DNA from: Polyangiaceae bacterium
Lineage (GTDB): Bacteria; Myxococcota_A; Polyangia; Polyangiales; Polyangiaceae
DNA: 64,000 nucleotides
Reading direction: 5' to 3'
NCBI GenBank assembly: GCA_016719945.1
Contig: JADJYE010000030.1
Coordinates: 532,691-596,690 of the forward strand
Shown piece by piece: positions 27,840 to 35,366 of this stretch (the stretch's first letter is position 1; each line of letters starts with the position of its first letter). The position numbers and the translations under genes are program-made. Below the pieces are notes generated by a model. The model searched no databases. It saw only the letters and a program-made list of their open reading frames with translations, and was not told where the DNA came from.

Positions 27840-27899
27840 GACGCTACCGATAATCGAGCGAATGCGGCGCTGCAACCGGACCGCAAGCTTCGTGCGCGA

Positions 27900-29915
27900 T
27901 CAGCGCTGCGTTCTTCGATCGATGTGGGTCGTGAGCCGGACGTCGGGACAAGCCGGGCTGCCCAGGACGAGCTGCGTGTAGAGCAGCTGCGTCGAGAGCA
28001 CGCCGACCAGCGCCATGTTGTCGGCGTTGGAGAAGGCCTCGGCCTGGGACGTCTTGCACTTCGCCCACAGCTTGCCGACCGCGCCGGGGTCGAACACCCC
28101 GGCGCGGGAGACAGAGGCCTGAGAGAGCAGCTCGTCCGCGTAGCCGGCGGCGCCGGCGCCGAGGAACGACAGCGCGTCCGGGGCGCGGTAAGGCTGCTTC
28201 TTGCGCGCGAGGATCGAGGCGGGGACGATGCCCCGGGCCGCCTGCTTCAGGACGTGCTTCTCGTCGAGGCCGCGCAGCTTGTGCCGCGCGGGCAGCCTCG
28301 AGGCGAGCTCGACGACCTGCTTGTCGAGGAACGGGAAGCGCCCCTCGACGCTGTTCGCCATCAGCATGCGATCGCCCTGCGAAGACAGCAGGTAGCCGCC
28401 CAGCAGCGTCTTCATCTCGAGGAGCTGATCTTGGCCGAGCGGGGCCCAGCTACGGACCTCCGCGGGGAGGTCGTCGAGCAGCTCGCGCACGACGTCGGAC
28501 CCCGCCAGCTCGGCGGCGACGTCCTTGTGGAAGAGCCGCCGCAGCGCCGCGCCGTTTCGCCACCTCATGTCGTGCGCGAACCCGACCTGCGTCGCCCTGT
28601 CCAGGCCGCGACCGAAGAACGACGTCGCGAGGGCGCGTTTGTCGACGGGGCTGCGTGCGAGGTACGGGTAGAGCCGCTCGAGCAGCCGGGGCCGGCACGT
28701 CGACTTGGGCTGCTTCGCCCAGAATCGGCGCACCTTGCCCTCGCGGAACAGATCGTACCCGCCGAAGACCTCGTCGGCGCCCTCGCCCGTGAGCACCACC
28801 TTGATGCCAACGTCGCGGACCAGCTTGGACAGCAAGAAGAGGGGCGCGGGCGCGGTCCTCATGAGCGGGCGCTCGGCGTGGTAGACGACCTCCGGGAACA
28901 CGCGCCCGATGTCGTCGCGCGAGACCACCACGCTCTGGTGCTCCGTCTCGAGCATCTTCACCATCGCGTCCTGGAACTCGGTCTCGTCGAACTCGGCGTC
29001 GGCGAAGCGCAGGCTGAAGGTCTTGAAGCGCTCGCCCTTCGCGCGCAGGCCGAGGGCCGCGACGAGCGAGCTGTCGAGGCCTCCCGACAGGTAGCTGCCC
29101 ACGGGCACGTCGGCGCGGACCATCCTCAGGCGGGTCGCCTCCTGGAGGGCGGCGAGCGTGGCCTCGGCCGAGCGCTGCACCGACCCCTCCGCTGCCGCCA
29201 ACGTGTCACCGGCTGCGCTCAAGAAGGTTGGCGACCAATAGCTCGCGACCCTGCGCGAGGGCGGTGAGCTGGCCAGCTCGTGGATCTCGAAGGTCCCGGG
29301 GACGAGCTCTCTCACGGCGGCGAACGGCGTCCGCGGCGCGACCGGCGCCCAGAGCGTGAAGGCCTGATCGAGGCCGTGGGGATCGAGCTCCCGGGGGATG
29401 GCCCGATCGGCGGCGAAGATCGCCTTCACCTCGCTCGCGAAGTAGAGGTAGCCGCCGTGCTCGGCGACGTGGAGCGGGCGGACCCCGAGCCGGTCTCGGC
29501 ACAACACGAGCCGCGCCCGTCGCTTGTCCCACAGGGCGAACGCCCACTGGCCGTTGAGCCGCTCCAGGCAACCTTCGCCCCAGCGCTCCCAGGCCGCGAT
29601 GATGACCTCGGTGTCGCTCTTCGTCCTGAAGCGGCGACCCTCGGCCGACAGCTCGTCCCGCAGCTCGACGTAGTTGAAGATCTCGCCGTTGAAGACGATG
29701 AGCACGTCGTCATCGAGGCTCGCGAGGGGCTGCTGCCCGCTCGCCAGGTCGATGATCGAGAGGCGCGCGTGGGAGAGCCCGGCGCGATCGTCGCAGTAGA
29801 TCCCGAACTCGTCAGGGCCGCGGTGGTGCATGGCGGCGGCCATGCGCGTCAGCGTCTCTGGCGCGGGCGGCGCGAGCCCGGGAGCGAGCGCGATCAATCC
29901 GGCGATGCCGCACAT
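27900..29915 (-). CDS. asnB: Asparagine synthase (glutamine-hydrolysing) family protein
   Basis: 671 residues. The N-terminal class II glutaminase starts MCGIAG (catalytic Cys2) with RGPDEFG, LSIIDLASGQQP, FNGEIFNYVELR and SDTEVI. The C-terminal synthetase has the PP-loop SGGLDSSLVAALG near residue 275 and GEGADEVFGGYDLF. It uses glutamine nitrogen and ATP to amidate an aspartyl or other carboxylate. Related enzymes amidate exopolysaccharides or secondary metabolites, and the adjacent ACP favours a specialised acceptor over free aspartate. The divergent 5' side faces the feo operon's end. Confidence 0.9.
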   Translation of the reverse strand: MCGIAGLIALAPGLAPPAPETLTRMAAAMHHRGPDEFGIYCDDRAGLSHARLSIIDLASGQQPLASLDDDVLIVFNGEIFNYVELRDELSAEGRRFRTKSDTEVIIAAWERWGEGCLERLNGQWAFALWDKRRARLVLCRDRLGVRPLHVAEHGGYLYFASEVKAIFAADRAIPRELDPHGLDQAFTLWAPVAPRTPFAAVRELVPGTFEIHELASSPPSRRVASYWSPTFLSAAGDTLAAAEGSVQRSAEATLAALQEATRLRMVRADVPVGSYLSGGLDSSLVAALGLRAKGERFKTFSLRFADAEFDETEFQDAMVKMLETEHQSVVVSRDDIGRVFPEVVYHAERPLMRTAPAPLFLLSKLVRDVGIKVVLTGEGADEVFGGYDLFREGKVRRFWAKQPKSTCRPRLLERLYPYLARSPVDKRALATSFFGRGLDRATQVGFAHDMRWRNGAALRRLFHKDVAAELAGSDVVRELLDDLPAEVRSWAPLGQDQLLEMKTLLGGYLLSSQGDRMLMANSVEGRFPFLDKQVVELASRLPARHKLRGLDEKHVLKQAARGIVPASILARKKQPYRAPDALSFLGAGAAGYADELLSQASVSRAGVFDPGAVGKLWAKCKTSQAEAFSNADNMALVGVLSTQLLYTQLVLGSPACPDVRLTTHIDRRTQR

Positions 29916-30000
29916 CGTGGCGCGAACTCTAGCAGGGTGCTGAAGAGGGGCGGCGTCGTTGTGCTCTGCGACTTCACCCCCGTGATTTCACCCCCCCCGG

Positions 30001-30023
30001 CCCCCCTCGCGGCGCGAGGGGGG
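30001..30023. terminator. Strong hairpin between feo operon end and asnB start
   Basis: CCCCCCTCGC-GGC-GCGAGGGGGG is a perfect 10-bp stem lying 7 bp beyond the end of the last feo-operon gene. No T-run follows on the minus strand, so it may stop or process transcripts without being a textbook intrinsic terminator. Confidence 0.5.
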
Positions 30024-30029
30024 AGATCC

Positions 30030-30176
30030 TCAGCTGCGCTTGCGCGCGCGGCGGACGAGGTTCCCCACGGGAACGTCGGGGCGCTTGTCGGCGCCGAGCT
30101 GCGGCAGCACGAACACGCGAGCGAGATACGCGAGCGCTCCGGCGACCGTGACCCACACCAGGACGTCCTGTGTCAT
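30030..30176 (-). CDS. Small single-helix membrane protein of the feo operon
   Basis: 48-residue protein: one hydrophobic helix (VLVWVTVAGALAYLARVFVLP) followed by a basic tail ending in RRARKRS. Its ATG overlaps the feoB stop by 4 nt (ATGA), so it is co-translated with feoB. Small proteins at this place are often FeoB-associated Cys-rich or FeoC-like; this one has no Cys, so only the position is shared. It may stabilise FeoB in the membrane. Confidence 0.65.
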   Translation of the reverse strand: MTQDVLVWVTVAGALAYLARVFVLPQLGADKRPDVPVGNLVRRARKRS

Positions 30177-32377
30177 CCGCCGACTCCCAGGCCGAGCGCG
30201 CGGCCGATCTGATACGTCGCGAGCGTCGCCACGTAGGCGAGCGCGGTCATGTACGCGAAGAGGAACGCTGGCCACCGCCAAGATGCCGACTCGCGGCGGA
30301 CGACCGCGAGCGTGCTCATGCACTGGCAGGCGAGGACAAAGAACACCATCAGCGCGACGCCCGTGAGCGGCGTGAACACGCGCGTCCCGTCGGCGCGCTT
30401 CGCCTCGCGCATCTGCGCGTGCAGCCCCGCCGTCTCCTCGGTCGCGTCTGAGACGTCGTAGACGAGGCCGAGCGTCGAGACGAACACCTCGCGCGCGGCG
30501 AACGCGCCGATCAGCCCGACCCCGATCTTCCAGTCGAAGCCGAGCGGCTCGAGCGCCGGCTCGAAGACCTGACCCACGCGGCCCGCGGCGGAGCTGCGCA
30601 GGCGCTCGCCTGCTTGCTCCGCCTCGAGCGCAGCGAGCGCCTCGGCCTTCGCGCCCTCGTCGGGCTCTGTCTGGGCGGCCGCGCGGCGCTCGTCGAAGCG
30701 CGCCTCGGTCACGGGGTCCTTCGGGTAGTTGAGCAGCGCCCACAGGACGATCGTCAGGGCGAGGATGACCGTCCCGGCGTCGACCAGGAACCGGCGCACC
30801 CGCGACGCGACCGCTCGCGCGATGTTCACGGCCCGCGGCATTCGGTACGGCGGAAGCTCCAGGACCAGCGTCGGGCGCGGGCCCTTCAGCACCGTGCGCC
30901 CGAGCACGAACGCCACGCCCAGCGCCGCGACGACCGACAGGGTGTACATCGCGAACAGCACGAGCGCGCCGACCGCGAGCACCCCGCCGACCTTCTGCTC
31001 CGGGTCGAAGACGACGCTGGTCATCAGGACGTACACGGGGAGCCGCGCGGAGCACGAGCTCAACGGGACCACGAGCATGGTGAGCAGACGATCGCGCCGG
31101 CTCTCGATGGTGCGGGTCGCCATCACGGCGGGGATGGCGCACGCGAACCCGCTGAGCAACGGCACGAAGGCCCTGCCGTTGAGCCCGACCTTGGCCATCA
31201 CCCGATCGATGACGAACGCGACCCGCGCGAGGTAGCCCGAGTCCTCGAGCAGGGTGATGAACACGAACAGGATCGCGATCTGGGGGACGAACACCACGAC
31301 GTTCCCGACGCCGGCGATGATCCCGTCGGTGACGAGGTCCGTGAACGGCCCCTCGGGCAGCGAGGATTTCGCCGCCCCCTTCACGGCATCGACGGCGCCC
31401 TCGATCAGCCCGACGAGCGGCTCGGCCCAGGCGAACAGCGCCTGGAAGACGACGAACATCACCGCCGCGAAGACGAGCAGGCCCCACAGCGGGTGGACGA
31501 GCACGTCGTCGATGCGCGTCGAGCGCGACTTCACGGCGGTGGGGCGCTGACTCAGCAGGCCCGCGAGGAGCGCGTCGACGTGCCTGTACCGCGCGGTCAC
31601 GAGCTCTGCGTCGAGATCGCGGCGCGCCCCCGCAGCCGCGCTGCGCCGCGCATAGACCGTCTCTCGCACGCGCTCGGGCACGCCCTCGAGCTCGTCGCCG
31701 CCCAGCGAGAGGATCGCCCACTCGGCCCTCAGCCGCAGCTTCCTCTTGGCCGCCGAGGTGTCGGTCGCTCCCAGGTCCGCTGACACGAGCTCGCGCTCCA
31801 CCGCGGCGAGGTCGAGGGAGGTCGGCTCGTCGAGGCGCGGCGGGGCAGCCTTGGGCGCGACGCCGCGCTCGAGGGCCTGGTCGAGCGCGCGCAGCAGCTC
31901 GGCCTTCCCCTCGCCCCGCGTCGCGACCAGCGGGATGACCGGGCAGCCGAGGCGCTGGGCGAGCTCGGCGTGATCGATCTCGAGGCCGGCCTTCTTCGCC
32001 TCGTCGGTCATGGTCAGGGCGATCACGGCAGGCAGGCCTGTCTCGAGGATCTGCGACGCGAAGTAGAGGCCGCGAGCGAGCGTCGTCGCGTCGACCACGA
32101 CGACCACGGCGGACGCCGCGCCCGCGCCCCGCGCGAGGAGGGAGTCGATGGCGAGCCGCTCCTCGCTGGAGCGCGCGGTGAGCGAGTAGCTGCCGGGGAG
32201 ATCGATGACGACACACTGCGCGCCGCTCGGCAGCCGGAGCTTCGCGGAGGTCTTGTCGACCGTGATGCCGGGGTAGTTGCCGACCTTCGCGCGCGCCCCG
32301 GTGACCAGGTTGAAGAGCGTCGTCTTGCCGGCGTTGGGGTTGCCCGCGAAGAGCACGGTGCGCATCGCGTCGCTCAC
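30173..32377 (-). CDS. feoB: Ferrous iron transport protein B
   Basis: 734-residue GTP-dependent Fe(II) permease of the inner membrane. G domain: G1 GNPNAGKT (12-19), G3 DLPG (59-62). At the G4 position it reads TMTD (122-125) where NxxD is usual, so the base-reading Asn is Thr. The membrane part carries the gate-like segments EDSGYLARVAFVIDR, GFACAIPAVMATRTI, SSCSARLPVYVL and ACQCMS, with the conserved Cys. The start at GTG 32377 overlaps the feoA stop (GTGA), and an in-frame ATG lies 4 codons later. Confidence 0.93.
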   Translation of the reverse strand: MSDAMRTVLFAGNPNAGKTTLFNLVTGARAKVGNYPGITVDKTSAKLRLPSGAQCVVIDLPGSYSLTARSSEERLAIDSLLARGAGAASAVVVVVDATTLARGLYFASQILETGLPAVIALTMTDEAKKAGLEIDHAELAQRLGCPVIPLVATRGEGKAELLRALDQALERGVAPKAAPPRLDEPTSLDLAAVERELVSADLGATDTSAAKRKLRLRAEWAILSLGGDELEGVPERVRETVYARRSAAAGARRDLDAELVTARYRHVDALLAGLLSQRPTAVKSRSTRIDDVLVHPLWGLLVFAAVMFVVFQALFAWAEPLVGLIEGAVDAVKGAAKSSLPEGPFTDLVTDGIIAGVGNVVVFVPQIAILFVFITLLEDSGYLARVAFVIDRVMAKVGLNGRAFVPLLSGFACAIPAVMATRTIESRRDRLLTMLVVPLSSCSARLPVYVLMTSVVFDPEQKVGGVLAVGALVLFAMYTLSVVAALGVAFVLGRTVLKGPRPTLVLELPPYRMPRAVNIARAVASRVRRFLVDAGTVILALTIVLWALLNYPKDPVTEARFDERRAAAQTEPDEGAKAEALAALEAEQAGERLRSSAAGRVGQVFEPALEPLGFDWKIGVGLIGAFAAREVFVSTLGLVYDVSDATEETAGLHAQMREAKRADGTRVFTPLTGVALMVFFVLACQCMSTLAVVRRESASWRWPAFLFAYMTALAYVATLATYQIGRALGLGVGG

Positions 32378-32616
32378 GGCCGCTCCCTCTTCACGCGGAC
32401 ACAGCGCGCCTCTTCCCGGCGGATCGACAGCGCGTAGCTGCGGAGCTCGAGCTCGAGCGGATCGCCCAGCGGTGCGCGTCGCTTGACGACCACCTCGGTG
32501 CCGCCGACGAGCCCGAGCTCCATCAAGCGGACGGCGAGCGGTCGCGGCGCCGTGACCGACTCGATGACGGCGCGCTCGCCCACGGCGAGGTCGGCGAGGG
32601 TGGCGGGCGAGCTCAT
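32374..32616 (-). CDS. feoA: Ferrous iron transport protein A
   Basis: 80-residue SH3-like FeoA protein: TLADLAVGERAVIESV, RLMELGLVGGTEVVVKRRAPLGDPLELELR, YALSIRREEARCV. It is the first gene of feoA-feoB-small membrane protein, with overlapping stop and start to feoB. It acts in the cytosol or at the membrane as a partner of FeoB. The probable promoter with an embedded Fur-type site lies just upstream. Confidence 0.93.
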   Translation of the reverse strand: MSSPATLADLAVGERAVIESVTAPRPLAVRLMELGLVGGTEVVVKRRAPLGDPLELELRSYALSIRREEARCVRVKRERP

Positions 32617-32634
32617 CGAGGCGACCTTGTCTCA

Positions 32635-32663
32635 AGCTTAGTGAAAAGGATTTTCGATTTCAA
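32635..32663 (-). promoter_or_regulatory. Predicted feo promoter (-35 TTGAAA, -10 TAAGCT)
   Basis: Reading the minus strand, TTGAAA (32663-32658) is separated by exactly 17 bases from TAAGCT (32640-32635). The start would fall near 32628, about 12 bases ahead of the feoA ATG, so the leader is very short. This AT-rich island stands out against the GC-rich surroundings. Confidence 0.6.
32642..32656. promoter_or_regulatory. Fur-type operator in the feo promoter
   Basis: TGAAAAGGATTTTCG contains the perfect inverted repeat GAAAA-GGA-TTTTC and resembles the TGAAAATnATTTTCA form of Fur box known in deltaproteobacteria. It lies wholly in the spacer between the predicted -35 and -10 of feoA, where bound Fur-Fe(II) would block RNA polymerase. 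It could also affect the divergent HiPIP gene. Confidence 0.65.
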
Positions 32664-32733
32664 CGTCGGGGCTCATTTTAGGATCGATTCCTGTGCGACG
32701 ACCACCACGACGAGTCGGGACGTTCAGGGCTTG

Positions 32734-33093
32734 ATGCGGGGCCGTGCCGGCCCCAAGTGGTCCGGCGTGAAGCGCCTTCCCCTGATCCAGCCCCAGACCT
32801 CGCGCCGCGCATTCCTGACGAGCACCGCCGTGGGAGCCCTGGCCATCGTCCCTCTGGCCGCCCTCGCGTGCAGCAAGAAGCTCGTCTGCACCGACGTCTC
32901 CAAGCTCAAGGCCGACGAGCAGCAAGCGCGCTCGGCCGTCGGCTACAAGGAGCCGACCCCGGAGCCGGCCAAGCGCTGCGACAACTGCGCGGCCTACACG
33001 CCCGCCGCGGCCGACCAGTGCGGCGCGTGCTCGGACGTGAAGGGCCCGATCCACCCCGCGGGCTTCTGCAACATCTGGCGCCAGAAGGGCTGA
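32734..33093 (+). CDS. High-potential iron-sulfur protein (HiPIP)
   Basis: About 119 residues from ATG 32734 (GTG 32767 is an alternative). Tat-type signal TSRRAFLTSTAVGALAIVPLAALAC is followed by a small mature domain. Four late Cys fit the HiPIP pattern for a cubane cluster: CDNC near the start, then QCGAC and a final FCNIW. It should be a folded, Tat-exported periplasmic electron carrier. Its gene is divergent from feoA and shares the AT-rich control region, which suggests iron-linked expression. Confidence 0.85.
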   Translation: MRGRAGPKWSGVKRLPLIQPQTSRRAFLTSTAVGALAIVPLAALACSKKLVCTDVSKLKADEQQARSAVGYKEPTPEPAKRCDNCAAYTPAAADQCGACSDVKGPIHPAGFCNIWRQKG

Positions 33094-33438
33094 GTCCGGC
33101 CGGATGGCCGGGGCGGCCACGCCCGAGCGCGACGCCGCGCGACCAGCTGCTTCCCGTCCGGGGACATGATGGCGTCCTCGATCGCATCATGGCCGAGGAA
33201 ATCGGTGGTGCGCAGCACGGCGGCGGTGGCTTGCGCGAGCCTGCTGGGCAGCGCACCGGCGGCCGGAGCGGCGGTGACCTTGGCAGAGGCGGGCTACCTC
33301 GGCGAGGAAGCACTCGAAGTTGCCATGCACACGTTCAGGTCGCGGCGCTCGGCATCGGTGATCGGAGCCATCGCCCATTCGTCGAGCACGAGCACGTCGG
33401 CACGAGCGAAGCGGGTGAGGAGCCGAACGTACGAGCCG
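33094..33438. other. Decayed accessory DNA (includes IstB remnant)
   Basis: No intact gene was found here. The minus strand has pieces in several frames: a possible stub reading LRTTDFLGHDAIEDAIMSPDG at about 33130-33220, which recalls a repeat-propeller protein, and the IstB fragment listed separately. Base use is less strictly GC-biased than in neighbouring genes. Confidence 0.4.
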
Positions 33439-33440
33439 TC
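33335..33440 (-). pseudogene. IstB-like transposition ATPase fragment (IS21 family)
   Basis: On the minus strand a stretch reads YVRLLTRFARADVLVLDE, then WAMAPITDAERRDL. This matches the Walker B/sensor region of IS21-type IstB helper ATPases (LLILDDWG followed by a TDxxRRDL helix). Only about 35 residues remain, with no P-loop and no istA. It is a relic. Confidence 0.6.
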
Positions 33441-33786
33441 AGCGCCCACCGATCAAGGACACGGACAACGAAGCAACGCCGACCCGCCCCACGCGCAGCG
33501 AGATCTCGAATCCGGTGTCCGAGACGGGCTCGTCCCTCGGTATGTCCTCTCGTTCGAGCGCATCGAGCGGAATGGAGAGCGCGAAGGCATGCTCGCCGAC
33601 GCGAGCCGCGAGCTCCTTGTGTGCGAGAGGGCGCCGGTAGCACTTCGTCCCGTGGATGAGGTCCACTGCGCGAAGCTCAACCGTCACCGGCTCGGTTGAA
33701 GAGAGCAACGCAAGGCGAACCGTTCCTTCGACCGTGTCGCCCGGGCCAAACGTCCGCTGATCGACGTGGAGTGAGTGGTGGAACAT
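33439..33786 (-). CDS. Hypothetical beta-sandwich protein (arrestin/Spo0M-like)
   Basis: 115 residues from ATG 33786; a longer form reaches 33840. HVDQRTFGPGDTVEGTVRLALLS, PVTVELRAVDLIHG and EHAFALSIPLDAL give the pattern of the N-terminal arrestin-like or Spo0M-like beta-sandwich (a Gly-Asp turn, then a VxGxV strand). It looks intact but sits between two transposase relics, so it may be part of a truncated or moved module. Function unknown. Confidence 0.5.
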   Translation of the reverse strand: MFHHSLHVDQRTFGPGDTVEGTVRLALLSSTEPVTVELRAVDLIHGTKCYRRPLAHKELAARVGEHAFALSIPLDALEREDIPRDEPVSDTGFEISLRVGRVGVASLSVSLIGGR

Positions 33787-33939
33787 AGCGGCGCTCCGAA
33801 TGTACATGGATCTCGACCAACGGATCGGTACTGGCCTCAACGGCTCGATCCCGAAAGCTCAACGACTTCATGTCCGTAGGTAGTGGAGGCGGGGCGGGAG
33901 TCGAAGGTCTGGCTCAAGCGCTGGAATCGCGGGATCGAG

Positions 33940-34086
33940 GGCGACGCTCTGGGACGCTCTCGAGGAGGCGTTTCGACCAAGCTTCACGCCGTCGTCGACA
34001 CTCTCGCTCCACCTCGCGCTCACGCCGGGCACGATCAGCTGAAGCGCTTTCGCGCCATCGCAACCCGCTACGAGACCGGCCGATGA
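33940..34086 (+). pseudogene. IS5-family transposase remnant
   Basis: The frame reads DALGRSRGGVSTKLHAVVDT and later DQLKRFRAIATRYETGR. These are two separated signature segments of IS5/IS1182-type transposases (GRSRGGxSTKxHAVVD and KRFRAIATRYxK). The section between them is mostly deleted and the reading frame stops. It is a deletion relic of an insertion sequence. Confidence 0.65.
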
Positions 34087-34293
34087 CCCACAGCGAGCTC
34101 ACCGAGGTCGAAGCCGCAGCCGAGATCGAAGCCGAGCTTCCGAGCCCCAGCCCCGATTCATTAGGCTCGAGGGTCGATGCCGACCTCCACGAGCTCGATG
34201 CCGCAAGTCGAGAATCGGTCGTCGACCTCGACCTGGTCCTCGGCCTCGGCGAGCGGGACGTCGGTCTCGGCGAGCGGCGTGGGCGAACAGGAA
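34087..34293. other. Short intergenic stretch, no supported gene
   Basis: Both strands have short open frames rich in Glu/Asp or Ser, but none has a recognisable domain or a convincing start. It belongs to the same degenerate accessory zone. Confidence 0.4.
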
Positions 34294-35301
34294 CTAAGGG
34301 ACACCCCCCTGGTCGTTCGCCGCGGTCGCGCCCGGCACCAGGCCCGACCGGCGCACCGCGCGGTTGAGGAACGGCACGAACGCTTCCGCGGCCGCGCGGT
34401 TGCCCTCCGCCGACGGGTGGCTGTCGTCTCCTTCACCGGTCGCGTACCTCGAGAGGTTGGACGCGCCGTGGCCCGTCAGCACGTCGTAGTAGTCGAACAC
34501 CACGACGTTGTTCTTCGTGTAGTCCTTCAGCCAGCCGTCCTTCGAGACGACCCACGAGTTCAGCTCGCGCGCCCACTCGGCCTGCCGAGCCGTCCACTCG
34601 GGCTCGAAGCGCCCTTTCAACATCCTCACCAGCACGCGGTAGAGCCGCATCGGCTCGGGCTTGGGCGCGACGGGCGGGGCCGTCAGGTAGACGAACAGCG
34701 TGTCAGGGTGCTTCTCGAGCTCGCGCAGAACGGCGTTGAGCGAAGCCTTCGCGTTCCACACCGTGAGCTCGGGGCCCGCCGCGTTGCCGGGCGCGGTGCC
34801 TTGGCCCGTGAACATGTTGTTCGGGAAGCAGCTCTTGAACGCGACGACGTGGTTCTTCTGCCCTTCCGCGAGGCGCTCGTCTTGGAGCTTGAGCGCGAGG
34901 ATGGCATCCATCTGGGTCGAGAACTTCCCTGGCCAATGGAACAGGTCCGTGTCCTCGCCGACGGCGCTGCCATAGGACGCCTCGTGCACCGAGTACCCCT
35001 GTGCCCCGAGCTTGTCGCGCAGGCCTCCGCCGGAGGGGTGCGTGTCCCAGATGCACTTGTCCGCCTTGTCGCCCTGCTGGGGGCCCTCCGCGGCGAGCAG
35101 CGACCCTCCGATCGAGTGATGGATGAACAGGACGTTGAGCGGCTTGGACGGCTTGTCGGCGGAGTAGCCGTCCATCGAGATGGGCGTGGCGGTCGCCGTC
35201 GGCGTGCTCGTCGCGGCGTCGTACCGGATCGGGATGAACATCGCCGCGCCCGCGATGACGAGCGCGCCCCCCGAGATCCCCAGCGCTCGCTTCCAGCTCA
35301 T
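34294..35301 (-). CDS. SGNH-type esterase-like membrane-anchored protein
   Basis: 335 residues from ATG 35301. An N-terminal hydrophobic helix (ALGISGGALVIAGAAMFIPI) anchors or exports it. The body starts NVLFIHHSIGGS (HHS at 61-63) and ends with SHPSAEGNRAAAEAFVPFLN, an SGNH-like C-terminal Asp/Ser-His motif. The middle contains PELTVWNAKASLNAVLREL and LFVYLTAPPVAP. The usual GDSL block is replaced by HHSxGG, as in some divergent SGNH families. It probably acts on an extracellular ester; substrate unknown. Divergent from nadE by 65 bp. Confidence 0.72.
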   Translation of the reverse strand: MSWKRALGISGGALVIAGAAMFIPIRYDAATSTPTATATPISMDGYSADKPSKPLNVLFIHHSIGGSLLAAEGPQQGDKADKCIWDTHPSGGGLRDKLGAQGYSVHEASYGSAVGEDTDLFHWPGKFSTQMDAILALKLQDERLAEGQKNHVVAFKSCFPNNMFTGQGTAPGNAAGPELTVWNAKASLNAVLRELEKHPDTLFVYLTAPPVAPKPEPMRLYRVLVRMLKGRFEPEWTARQAEWARELNSWVVSKDGWLKDYTKNNVVVFDYYDVLTGHGASNLSRYATGEGDDSHPSAEGNRAAAEAFVPFLNRAVRRSGLVPGATAANDQGGVP

Positions 35302-35366
35302 GAGGCGAGGCTTGATGCAGCGTCCCCGTGCGGTCAAGCGGCCCGCTCTGATAACGTGCGCCCACC

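Noticed and set aside
33870..34367. A plus-strand frame reading MSVGSGGGAGVEG and later EVEAAAEIEAELPSPSP
   Set aside because: No domain, and it crosses the IS5-type remnant in a different frame; not supported as a gene.
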